A DNA stretch of 64,000 nucleotides from an uncultured Aquimarina sp. (lineage in GTDB: Bacteria; Bacteroidota; Bacteroidia; Flavobacteriales; Flavobacteriaceae). A program made the position numbers and the translations under genes. A model generated the notes under the pieces. It saw nothing but the letters and a program-made list of their open reading frames with translations, was not told the origin of the DNA and ran no database searches. The DNA lies in NCBI GenBank assembly GCA_947496555.1, contig CANMDH010000019.1, positions 1-64,000 of the forward strand, given 5' to 3'. Positions 48,338-57,493 of this stretch are shown one piece after another (positions within the stretch are counted from its first letter, which is position 1; every line of letters begins with the position of its first letter).

Positions 48338-49447
48338 ATGAAGGTTTTACATATATCCGGTGCCCGTAGTTGGGGCGGTAACGAACAGCAACTATTATAC
48401 TTGATTGAGGAGTTGAAAAAATACAATGTTGTTCAATCTTTATTTTGTTATGAAAATACTCCCTTATTTGATGTCGTTAATACTTTGGGTATAAATATTA
48501 TTGCTATTCCTTTTGTTAAGCCTTATAAGAAACCATATAGAAAATACCTAAAAAAAGCTGTAGTAGATCATAAATTTGATCTTTTGCATTTACATACTAG
48601 CGATTCTGTTACAGGATATGTAGTAAGCGATCTTTTAGAGAATTTGAAAACAAAGACGGTTTTTTCTAAAAAAGGAATCAGCAGAAAGGTAAGTCTATTA
48701 AGTAAGTATAAATACAATTATAAAAATATTTATAAGATTTTATGCGTTTCCAAAGTTGTATTTGATCATTTTGAAGATGTTCTTTATAAGAAAAATCATA
48801 ACAAGTTATGTGTTGTTTATGATGGAGTAAAAGTAGAGGATGAGCCGGTACGATCTGTTATTGATATTAGAGAAGAGCTGAATGTATCTAAAGAAATCAA
48901 ACTAATTGGGAACATAGCTAATCATACAAAAGCCAAAGATCTTAAAACGCTTATTAAGACATTAAATATTCTTGTTAATAAAAAGAAATTAAAAGATGTG
49001 CGTTTGGTTCAGGTTGGCGAGTTTTCTAAGCGAACTCAAGAACTTAAAGATATGGTTTCTGAAATGAAGTTAGAAGAGTATATCGATTTTGTTGGCTTTA
49101 GAAAAAACGCATCATCTTTCTTGCCTCAGTTTGATATATATTTGATGACATCAGAGCGTGAAGGAGGACCTACAACCGTCTTGGAAGCGTTATATAAAAA
49201 GGTGCCGGTGGTTTCTACTCATGTTGGGGTTGTTAGTGAAGCAATTAAAGACGGAGAAAATGGTTTTGTAACTGCTGTTGGCGATTACGAATCTCTTGCT
49301 CATAAACTTGAGATTCTGCTTAAAGATGATACCTTAAGAAACTCTTTTTCCAAACTCTCTTACGAGAAATTCATCAATTTGTATACCGCAGAAAAATTAG
49401 GAGAAAACACTTTCAAAGTTTATAAAGAAGTTTTGGGACTAGTCTAA
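48338..49447 (+). CDS. Glycosyltransferase family 4
   Basis: A 369-residue GT-B glycosyltransferase that retains the anomeric configuration. The N-terminal domain begins MKVLHISGARSWGGNEQQ. The C-terminal domain has IGNIANHTKAKDLKTLIK and the E-x7-E motif region SEREGGPTTVLEALYKKVP. It probably adds a sugar in surface-glycan or lipopolysaccharide synthesis, as the following genes suggest. Its 3' end overlaps the convergent GT2 gene by 4 bp. Confidence 0.92.
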   Translation: MKVLHISGARSWGGNEQQLLYLIEELKKYNVVQSLFCYENTPLFDVVNTLGINIIAIPFVKPYKKPYRKYLKKAVVDHKFDLLHLHTSDSVTGYVVSDLLENLKTKTVFSKKGISRKVSLLSKYKYNYKNIYKILCVSKVVFDHFEDVLYKKNHNKLCVVYDGVKVEDEPVRSVIDIREELNVSKEIKLIGNIANHTKAKDLKTLIKTLNILVNKKKLKDVRLVQVGEFSKRTQELKDMVSEMKLEEYIDFVGFRKNASSFLPQFDIYLMTSEREGGPTTVLEALYKKVPVVSTHVGVVSEAIKDGENGFVTAVGDYESLAHKLEILLKDDTLRNSFSKLSYEKFINLYTAEKLGENTFKVYKEVLGLV

Positions 49448-50238
49448 AGATATTGATCCACTCCTTTTTCAATGTAAGTAACTTTCTTTTCTGTTGTTTC
49501 CTTCTCGATTAACTCATTAATTTGAATATGGCTTTTATCTTGTTCAGGATGATAAATGTGATACACGATGCCTTTAAATTTTAGTCTTTTACCTTTAATA
49601 CCAATATTAATTAAGCGTTGAATCATTTCACTATCATCAATACCCCAGCCAGTTAGTGATTCATTAAAACCATTCACTTTTAAAAAGTCTTTGCGCCAAA
49701 AAGACATATTGCACCCTCTTAATTTGGGTGATCGTTTATCTTCTTTTTTATACCTATTGGCCAAAAAAGGGATTCTCAATGTTCTCCCTCTTTTTTTAAT
49801 ACCTTTTGAAAAGAAATGAAAATTTGTTTGTTTCTTCTCAAAAAGTGCCTGTAAATAATCTTCCTGAATATTTACGCGACTTCCATATAAGAAAATACCC
49901 TTTTCTGCCAAAGAAAGATGGTCCTTAACGAAATCTTTATGCATTATAATATCACCATCAATTTCAATAATATATTCATATTTGGCACTGGCTATTGCCT
50001 TGTTCATTATGGCTGGCTTTTGATTTTTATTATCTTCATGCCATATATGGTACAAGGGTACAGGAAAGTCTTTTTGCATTTTCTTAATCAGTATAGTAGT
50101 GTCCTCTCGAGAGCCATCATCTGCTATGATTACTTCATCAGGTAAGTGAGTTTGGTTTTTTATACTTAAAAGTAATAGTTCCAAGGCTTCGGGCCAATTA
50201 TATGTAGGAGTGACCAAAGAGCATTTAGGATATGTCAT
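49444..50238 (-). CDS. Glycosyltransferase family 2
   Basis: A 264-residue GT-A inverting glycosyltransferase. MTYPKCSLVTPTYNWPEALELLLLS begins the fold, VIIADDGSRED and IIEIDGDIIMHKDF hold the nucleotide and metal Asp residues, and GCNMSFWRKDFLKVNGFNES is the acceptor side. The acceptor is unknown. It sits with the other glycan genes on the opposite strand. Confidence 0.92.
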   Translation of the reverse strand: MTYPKCSLVTPTYNWPEALELLLLSIKNQTHLPDEVIIADDGSREDTTILIKKMQKDFPVPLYHIWHEDNKNQKPAIMNKAIASAKYEYIIEIDGDIIMHKDFVKDHLSLAEKGIFLYGSRVNIQEDYLQALFEKKQTNFHFFSKGIKKRGRTLRIPFLANRYKKEDKRSPKLRGCNMSFWRKDFLKVNGFNESLTGWGIDDSEMIQRLINIGIKGKRLKFKGIVYHIYHPEQDKSHIQINELIEKETTEKKVTYIEKGVDQYL

Positions 50239-50302
50239 GGTTTAGAATAATTTATTTTGCAAAGTAACACATTTCAATTAAAGATTTTTTAGAAAATGCT
50301 CT

Positions 50303-50333
50303 TGTTTTACAAAATCTTAAATACCTACCTTTG
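50303..50333 (+). promoter_or_regulatory. Promoter of the lipopolysaccharide kinase gene
   Basis: TACCTTTG at 50326-50333 matches the -7 consensus TAnnTTTG, and TTG at 50303-50305 lies at a fitting -33 distance. The gene starts 18 bases downstream. Confidence 0.5.
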
Positions 50334-50350
50334 CCCATATTTTTATTCAT

Positions 50351-51130
50351 ATGCCAAACCGATTTATACTTCACCCTTCATACGGATCTTTAGAGTCAGA
50401 AGTTAAAAAAGCGATCAATAATTTTGAAAATTATTCAGAAATCCTGGGAGCCGCAGAACGTAATGTGATTAAAATTGTAGAAATTGGTGATAAAAAATAC
50501 ACGATCAAATCTTTTAAAGTTCCTAATTTTATTAATCAGGTAGCTTACCGTTTCTTTAGAAAATCAAAAGCAGAAAGATCCTATAACTATGCTAATAAGC
50601 TGTTGAATCTTGAGATTAAAACCCCATTTCCTGTTGCCTACGATTTGTATACTACTTCACTTCTGTTCAAACGAAGTTATTATGTAAGTGAATTGCTAGA
50701 ATATGATCTTACCTACCGCGAGTTGGTACATGAACCCGATTATCCGGACCACGAAAATATTTTAAGAGCTTTTACAAGGTTTACCTATGACCTTCATCAA
50801 AAAGGAGTATTGTTTTTAGATCATTCGCCTGGAAATACATTAATTGTTAAGAAGGATTCTGGGTATGATTTTTATTTGGTTGATCTTAATAGGATGCAGT
50901 TTGGAAATCTTGATTTTGAAACTCGGATTCGTAATTTTTCAAGGCTTACTCCTAAAAAGGAAATGGTGGCAGTAATGTCTAACGAATATGCAAAGTTAAC
51001 GGGTGAAGACGAATCTATAATTTTTGAAAAAATGTGGAGCCTTACAGAGGCTTTTCAGAAGAAATATCACGGTAAAATAGCACTTAAAAAGAAAATCTTC
51101 TTTTGGAGGAAAAAATATCGAGATGCTTAG
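50351..51130 (+). CDS. Lipopolysaccharide kinase (Kdo/InaA-WaaP) family protein
   Basis: A 259-residue protein-kinase-like enzyme. VLFLDHSPGNTLIV is the catalytic loop, and YDFYLVDLNRM is the metal-binding loop (VDLN in place of DFG). It probably phosphorylates the lipopolysaccharide core, as InaA/WaaP proteins do. It lies among glycosyltransferases and is convergent with the GT2 gene downstream. Confidence 0.85.
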   Translation: MPNRFILHPSYGSLESEVKKAINNFENYSEILGAAERNVIKIVEIGDKKYTIKSFKVPNFINQVAYRFFRKSKAERSYNYANKLLNLEIKTPFPVAYDLYTTSLLFKRSYYVSELLEYDLTYRELVHEPDYPDHENILRAFTRFTYDLHQKGVLFLDHSPGNTLIVKKDSGYDFYLVDLNRMQFGNLDFETRIRNFSRLTPKKEMVAVMSNEYAKLTGEDESIIFEKMWSLTEAFQKKYHGKIALKKKIFFWRKKYRDA

Positions 51131-51134
51131 TGAT

Positions 51135-51845
51135 TTACATTCGGTTTCTGCGTAATAACCATAACTTTACATATCGCATAAAAACAGCATAACACTGTAA
51201 AAATCCAATCACCAGTCCGGGGACCCCATCTCTGAAACCACTCTGAATGATATAATGTTTAAAAAAACCCCAAAAAGGTTTAATCACAAAATGGTACGGA
51301 GTTAATTTTCCTGTTTTTCTATTATAATCTTCGGCTTGCCAGGTTGCATACTTGTTTAATTTGCTGATGTACGCATCGAATGTAGTATAGGTATTATGAT
51401 AAAATTTGTTTTGTAGCATTCCAACTTTACCTTCGGTAACAATTTCTTCATGTACATGTCTGTTGTCGTATTTGCATTTGTCTCTATGAAACAAACGAAT
51501 AACTTTGTCGTTTCTCCAACCACTATAGTGTATTCTTTCTCCCATAAAATGGTTCATGCGTTTGATCCAATAAGCAACATGATTATCTTTTTCTGGACTT
51601 TTTAGGACTGCTAGTATTTCTTCTTTAAGCTCGGGAGTAACTCTTTCGTCTGCGTCCACTAGTAAAATCCATTCGTGATTGGCTTGCGGAATGGCCCAAT
51701 TTTTTTGGGTTGATGGATAGTCAAATTCTCGTTGTATAATAAAATCTGTATATTCTTTTGCAATCTCTACTGTGCGATCAGTGCTAAACGAATCAACGAC
51801 CATAATTTCATCTGCAAAAGAAACCGATTCTAACACCCCTTTCAT
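51135..51845 (-). CDS. Glycosyltransferase family 2, N-terminus extends without a start codon
   Basis: A GT-A glycosyltransferase; 236 residues from the first ATG at 51845. ADEIMVVDSFSTDRTVEIAKEY and WILLVDADERVTPEL are clear, and the C-terminus resembles WaaE/KdtX-type lipopolysaccharide core enzymes. The ATG is too late. In the same frame upstream, KKVTAIIPCYNEEHNM, the first strand of the fold, is encoded (to about 51890), and the frame stays open to the stop codon of the preceding gene at 51939-51941. No in-frame ATG, GTG or TTG occurs there. The real start is therefore unknown: a rare codon, a changed start, or a sequence error. The gene follows the GT9 gene. Confidence 0.85.
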   Translation of the reverse strand: MKGVLESVSFADEIMVVDSFSTDRTVEIAKEYTDFIIQREFDYPSTQKNWAIPQANHEWILLVDADERVTPELKEEILAVLKSPEKDNHVAYWIKRMNHFMGERIHYSGWRNDKVIRLFHRDKCKYDNRHVHEEIVTEGKVGMLQNKFYHNTYTTFDAYISKLNKYATWQAEDYNRKTGKLTPYHFVIKPFWGFFKHYIIQSGFRDGVPGLVIGFLQCYAVFMRYVKLWLLRRNRM

Positions 51846-51938
51846 ATTGTGTTCTTCATTATAGCAGGGGATAATGGCTGTTACTTTTTTTCTATGTACT
51901 TCGTTTTTTTCTATTGTAGTGTAGGTTTGAAATGCAAA

Positions 51939-53000
51939 TTACAAGTTTTTATGTAAAAATTCTCGTAATTGCTCAGAGAATAATTCTGGTTCGAAACTTG
52001 GGTATAACTCCAAAGATTGTTTTTTAAGTTCTTTGGTTGTTTTGTTTTTAAAAAGCAAGGGCTTATAATCTGCTAGGTGAACGGACATGTGTTTTTCTCC
52101 ATCTTCAAACATATTCCAGTCTTTTTTGATAATCCATGGCGAGAAAATAGTAAATGTAGAGATATTCAATGCCTTCGCCATGTTTACTGCTCCTCCTTCA
52201 TTACCTACCAAAACATCACAATAGGATAGGATTGCAATAAATCCACGAAGACTTTTTGCAAATACATCAAAATAAATGCGTTGTTGGGTTTTGTAATTCG
52301 TCAAATTAAAAATTGTGCGTGCATCCTTTTCTTGATTAGGGATGTAGTTGAATAGAATATTGGCTCCGGTTGTCGATACGATTTCATCAATAACCTTGGC
52401 CATATATTCAAAAGGTAACGTTTTTCTGGCGTCACTACCCAAAACACTAATCATTACCAGGGGTTTTTTAGGATCAATTTCATTTGATTCCAAAAATTCC
52501 CTGGCTTTTTCTTTTTCCTCTTCAGCAAGAAATATTTTTGGTTTAATAATTTCTGATGCAATCCTATTTTCTGGTAACACCAATCGCAATCTGTTTTCAA
52601 TGGCCGTACTGGCATTGGTAATCGGCTCGGTATGACGTCTAATAGTTTTGGTGTATAAAAATTGAGTATACCATTTGTAGAAAGATCTTTTCTCCTTTGC
52701 TCCAGAAAATAGCGTAATAAGATTGCTTTCTAATTTGCCATACGCATCAATTACAAGATCGTATTGGGTCCTTCTAATTTGCGTTAAAAATTGATAGAAC
52801 GAGACTTTACTATCTCGATATACATCTTTAAATTCTATAATCGAATCAAAAAATGGATTTTCTAATACAACGGGTCTTGTGTTAGAATTTATTAAGTAAT
52901 CGATAGTAGCATCCGGATATTCTTTGCGTAAAGTTTCGCAAATAATCGTACTGGTAAGCACATCACCAATCATTTTTTGTTGAATGACTAAAATCTTCAT
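51939..53000 (-). CDS. Glycosyltransferase family 9 (heptosyltransferase-like)
   Basis: A 353-residue GT-B enzyme of the ADP-heptose:lipopolysaccharide heptosyltransferase family. MKILVIQQKMIGDVLTSTIICETLRKEYP is the conserved N-terminus, and PLVMISVLGSDARKTLP and VLVGNEGGAVNMAKALN the C-terminal nucleotide-sugar site. It probably builds the inner core. It lies directly upstream of the GT2 gene, and the two likely form a short operon. Confidence 0.92.
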   Translation of the reverse strand: MKILVIQQKMIGDVLTSTIICETLRKEYPDATIDYLINSNTRPVVLENPFFDSIIEFKDVYRDSKVSFYQFLTQIRRTQYDLVIDAYGKLESNLITLFSGAKEKRSFYKWYTQFLYTKTIRRHTEPITNASTAIENRLRLVLPENRIASEIIKPKIFLAEEEKEKAREFLESNEIDPKKPLVMISVLGSDARKTLPFEYMAKVIDEIVSTTGANILFNYIPNQEKDARTIFNLTNYKTQQRIYFDVFAKSLRGFIAILSYCDVLVGNEGGAVNMAKALNISTFTIFSPWIIKKDWNMFEDGEKHMSVHLADYKPLLFKNKTTKELKKQSLELYPSFEPELFSEQLREFLHKNL

Positions 53001-53022
53001 GAACTATCAATTAAAAATAACT

Positions 53023-53048
53023 GAGCTTGTCTTCTTTTAGACAAGCTC
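53023..53048 (-). terminator. Perfect 10-bp hairpin after dapD
   Basis: GAGCTTGTCT (53023-53032) pairs exactly with AGACAAGCTC (53039-53048). Read on the minus strand it lies just after the dapD stop codon and is followed by a T-rich stretch, so it probably separates dapD from the GT9 gene. Confidence 0.75.
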
Positions 53049-53068
53049 AAACTATATTCTTTACAAAA

Positions 53069-53884
53069 TTAAACAGCAACATCGTATTCGCGAAGTGCAT
53101 CATTTAATGAGGTTTTCTTATCTGTACTTTCTTTACGTTTACCTATGATTAAGGCACAAGGTACATTATATTCGCCAGCTGCAAACTTTTTGGTATAACT
53201 TCCTGGGATTACAACAGAACCCGCGGGAACAATACCTTTTCTTTCTATAGGAGCATCACCAGTAACATCAATTATTTTTGTAGAGGCGGTTAACACCACA
53301 TTGGCACCAAGTACTGCTTCCTTTTCTACTCGTACTCCCTCAACAACGATACATCGAGATCCTATGAAAGCATTGTCTTCGATAATTACAGGAGCGGCTT
53401 GAAGAGGTTCTAATACCCCACCAATACCTACACCACCACTTAAATGTACATTTTTCCCAATCTGTGCACAACTACCTACGGTTGCCCATGTATCTACCAT
53501 GGTTCCTTGGTCTACATACGCACCAATATTTACATAACTAGGCATTAAAATCGTACCCGGAGAAATATAAGCGCCATGACGAGCAACGGCATTAGGAACT
53601 ACTCGAATTCCTTTAGCCTCGTATCCTCTTTTTAACGGAATTTTGTCATGATATTCAAATATCCCTGCTTCTAGTGTTTCCATTTTCTGAATTGGGAAAT
53701 ATAAAACAACTCCTTTTTTTACCCATTCATTTACTTGCCACCCACCTTCAATAGGTTCGGCAACTCTTAATTTACCGAGATCTAATAAATTAACAACTTC
53801 TCGAATGGCGTCTTGAGTCGATGATTCTTTTAAAAGCTCTCGGTTTTCCCAGGCTTTTTCTATGGTTTCTTTTAGTTGGTTCAT
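53069..53884 (-). CDS. dapD: Tetrahydrodipicolinate N-succinyltransferase
   Basis: A 271-residue enzyme that succinylates tetrahydrodipicolinate in the succinylase branch of lysine and meso-diaminopimelate synthesis. The start at 53884 gives MNQLKETIEKAWENRE, the family's usual N-terminus and length. The longer frame is upstream noise. Left-handed beta-helix hexapeptides run through residues 100-240, including YVNIGAYVDQGTMVDTWATVG and GGVGIGGVLEPL. It is divergent from ruvX. Confidence 0.97.
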   Translation of the reverse strand: MNQLKETIEKAWENRELLKESSTQDAIREVVNLLDLGKLRVAEPIEGGWQVNEWVKKGVVLYFPIQKMETLEAGIFEYHDKIPLKRGYEAKGIRVVPNAVARHGAYISPGTILMPSYVNIGAYVDQGTMVDTWATVGSCAQIGKNVHLSGGVGIGGVLEPLQAAPVIIEDNAFIGSRCIVVEGVRVEKEAVLGANVVLTASTKIIDVTGDAPIERKGIVPAGSVVIPGSYTKKFAAGEYNVPCALIIGKRKESTDKKTSLNDALREYDVAV

Positions 53885-53993
53885 GTAATTAAAAAATTTT
53901 GGTAAATATAATAGCTTCCTTTTAAAAAAGTACGGATTAACCATATTTTAGGAAACCATTAATAAATTAGAATGTTTATTTGTTATAATGTCA

Positions 53994-54001
53994 TATTTTT
54001 G
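53994..54001 (+). promoter_or_regulatory. -7 box TATTTTTG for ruvX
   Basis: TATTTTTG matches TAnnTTTG and lies 13 bases before the proposed start at 54015. No good -33 element is seen at the usual distance. Confidence 0.4.
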
Positions 54002-54014
54002 CACAAAAATGAGA

Positions 54015-54425
54015 ATGGCAAGGATTTTGGCTATAGATTATGGAGGAAAGCGATGCGGGATTGCTGTTACAGATGAATCTCAAATTATAGCTTCGGGTTT
54101 AACCACTGTAGATACTAAAGATTTATTATCTTGGATAAAAGATTATGTGTCTAAAGAAGCAGTAGAGCTTTTTGTAGTTGGCGAACCTAAAAGGTTGCAT
54201 GGAGAAGCCTCAGAAAGTGAAAAGCTAATTAAACCATTTTTAGAAAAACTAAGTAAAGAGCTTCCAGATATTCCGATAAAAAGAATTGATGAACGTTTTA
54301 CTTCTAAAATAGCTTTTGATACCATGATTGCCGGTGGAATTTCAAAAAAGAAACGAAGAAATAAGGCACTTGTTGATCAGATTAGCGCAACGATTATACT
54401 ACAAGATTATTTGTATAATCAATAA
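54015..54425 (+). CDS. ruvX: Putative pre-16S rRNA nuclease RuvX/YqgF
   Basis: A 136-residue RNase-H-like nuclease that takes part in 16S rRNA 5'-end maturation. The start at 54015 (MARILAIDYGGKRCGIAVTD) puts the first catalytic Asp in AIDYGG at its usual place; other in-frame ATGs at 53988 and 54009 only add residues. FVVGEPKRLHG and RIDERFTSKIA follow, and the last Asp is in ALVDQISATIIL. def begins 25 bp downstream and is probably co-transcribed. Confidence 0.93.
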   Translation: MARILAIDYGGKRCGIAVTDESQIIASGLTTVDTKDLLSWIKDYVSKEAVELFVVGEPKRLHGEASESEKLIKPFLEKLSKELPDIPIKRIDERFTSKIAFDTMIAGGISKKKRRNKALVDQISATIILQDYLYNQ

Positions 54426-54450
54426 ATAATAGAAATAAGTAATAAGAAAT

Positions 54451-55041
54451 ATGATTTTTCCAATTGTAGCATACGGAGACCCTGTATTAAAGAAAAAGGC
54501 CAAGGAAATCAAAAAAGAGTATCCTAAACTTGAAGAACTGCTAGAAAACATGTTTGAAACCATGTACGCAGCTCATGGTGTGGGATTGGCAGCTCCCCAG
54601 ATTGGTCTTCCCATTCGTTTGTTTTTAGTAGATACTGAACCTTTTTCAGAGGATGAAGAGCTGTCAGAAAAAGAACGAGAGCAGCTAAAAGGTTTAAAAA
54701 AAGTTTTCATAAACGCTACTATACTTGAAGAGACTGGAGAGAAATGGGCGTTTACCGAAGGATGTCTTAGTATTCCGGATATTAGAGAAGATGTTTTTCG
54801 TAATGAGACGATAAAAATTAACTATTTCGATGAAAACTTTGTTGAGCATACCGAAACTTATGATGGATTAGCTGCCAGAGTTATTCAACATGAGTATGAT
54901 CATATCGAAGGAATTCTATTCACCGATAAACTATCAAGTCTTAAAAAACGTTTAATAAAAGGAAAGCTAGCCAACATTTCCAAAGGAAAAGTTAACGCAG
55001 ATTATCGTATGCGTTTTCCATTAGCTAAAAAAGTAAGATAA
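54451..55041 (+). CDS. def: Peptide deformylase
   Basis: A 196-residue metal enzyme that removes the N-formyl group from new proteins. Motif 1 is GVGLAAPQIG, motif 2 EGCLSIPDI with the metal Cys, and motif 3 QHEYDHIEG with two His ligands and the catalytic Glu. An acidic insertion (EDEELSEKEREQLKGLKK) lies in the middle. It follows ruvX by 25 bp. Confidence 0.97.
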   Translation: MIFPIVAYGDPVLKKKAKEIKKEYPKLEELLENMFETMYAAHGVGLAAPQIGLPIRLFLVDTEPFSEDEELSEKEREQLKGLKKVFINATILEETGEKWAFTEGCLSIPDIREDVFRNETIKINYFDENFVEHTETYDGLAARVIQHEYDHIEGILFTDKLSSLKKRLIKGKLANISKGKVNADYRMRFPLAKKVR

Positions 55042-55130
55042 TTAAGATTTAGATTAAAATATTTATGTTGGTAAATGTTTGATTTTTTGAAACGAACTGC
55101 AGATATTTGCCAACCTTGAAAAGATGTTAT

Positions 55131-55553
55131 ATGGGCTTAGATAAAATACTAGCAATCTCAGGCAAACCTGGTTTATATGAGTTAAAAACTCAAACTCGAA
55201 GTGGATTTTTGGCAGAATCATTGTTAGATGGGAAAAGACTGTCGGTAAGTATTCGGCATAATGTAAGTATTCTTAGTGAAATTGCTATTTATACATTTAC
55301 AGAGGAAGTTCCACTGCGAGAGATTTTTAAGAAAATTCAGGAAAAAGAAAACGGAGAGCAAGCAATTAGTCATAAAGAGTCCAAAGGTAAACTAGAAGCA
55401 TATTTTAGTGAAGTGCTTCCAGACTATGATGAGGATAGAGTTTATGCCAGTGATATGAAAAAAGTAATACAGTGGTATAATATTCTTCAATCCAAAGGAA
55501 TGACTGATTTTTCGGATCCAGAAGAAAATAGTGCTTCCGAAGAAGAAGAATAA
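55131..55553 (+). CDS. DUF5606 protein
   Basis: A 140-residue protein of the Bacteroidota-specific DUF5606 family. The start at 55131 gives MGLDKILAISGKPGLYEL, the conserved opening; a TTG-type extension upstream is not supported. The N-terminal half (to about 60) is beta-rich, with SLLDGKRLSVSIRHNVSILS. The C-terminal part is acidic and helical and ends in a Glu run. It follows def by 89 bp and has its own terminator. The function is unknown. Confidence 0.85.
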   Translation: MGLDKILAISGKPGLYELKTQTRSGFLAESLLDGKRLSVSIRHNVSILSEIAIYTFTEEVPLREIFKKIQEKENGEQAISHKESKGKLEAYFSEVLPDYDEDRVYASDMKKVIQWYNILQSKGMTDFSDPEENSASEEEE

Positions 55554-55574
55554 CCAATGCATTTTAAAGAAAAA

Positions 55575-55606
55575 GAATCCTGTCTGCTAGACGGGATTTT
55601 ATTTTT
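55575..55606 (+). terminator. Terminator after the DUF5606 gene
   Basis: AATCCTGTCT and AGACGGGATT form a stem with one mismatch, followed by T-rich sequence. Confidence 0.75.
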
Positions 55607-55713
55607 TGGCTAAATTTACAAATTGATTTTCAGATTTTTAGACTGTTGAAGAGCTATGAATAAGTTCTAAGAATATTGCTTAATTTTCAGAGCATCATTT
55701 CAGGACTTCTTTG

Positions 55714-55721
55714 TATTTTTG
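55714..55721 (+). promoter_or_regulatory. -7 box TATTTTTG for pyrG
   Basis: TATTTTTG fits TAnnTTTG and is followed by GCGCAG, a context frequent in flavobacterial promoters. The leader to the ATG at 55760 is about 33 bases. Confidence 0.5.
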
Positions 55722-55753
55722 CGCAGAATTTAAATACAACATCTAATAGTTAA

Positions 55754-57403
<1,650 letters not shown>

Positions 57404-57445
57404 TTGGCTAGGTAATTGACAACAAGAAAAAGTAATATATAATTT

Positions 57446-57481
57446 CAAAAGCCTTTCTGAGTAATCAGAGAAAGGCTTTTT
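57446..57481 (+). terminator. Hairpin between pyrG and yidC
   Basis: AAAAGCCTTTCT and AGAAAGGCTTTT form a perfect stem followed by T residues. It ends only about 13 bases before the yidC ATG, so it is either the pyrG terminator or a structure in the yidC leader. Confidence 0.8.
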
Positions 57482-57493
57482 ATACATACATAA

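Noticed and set aside
48338-53000. Complete capsule or O-antigen biosynthesis cluster
   Set aside because: There is no flippase, polymerase or nucleotide-sugar synthesis gene. Only transferases and a kinase are present, so it is better seen as a lipopolysaccharide core group.
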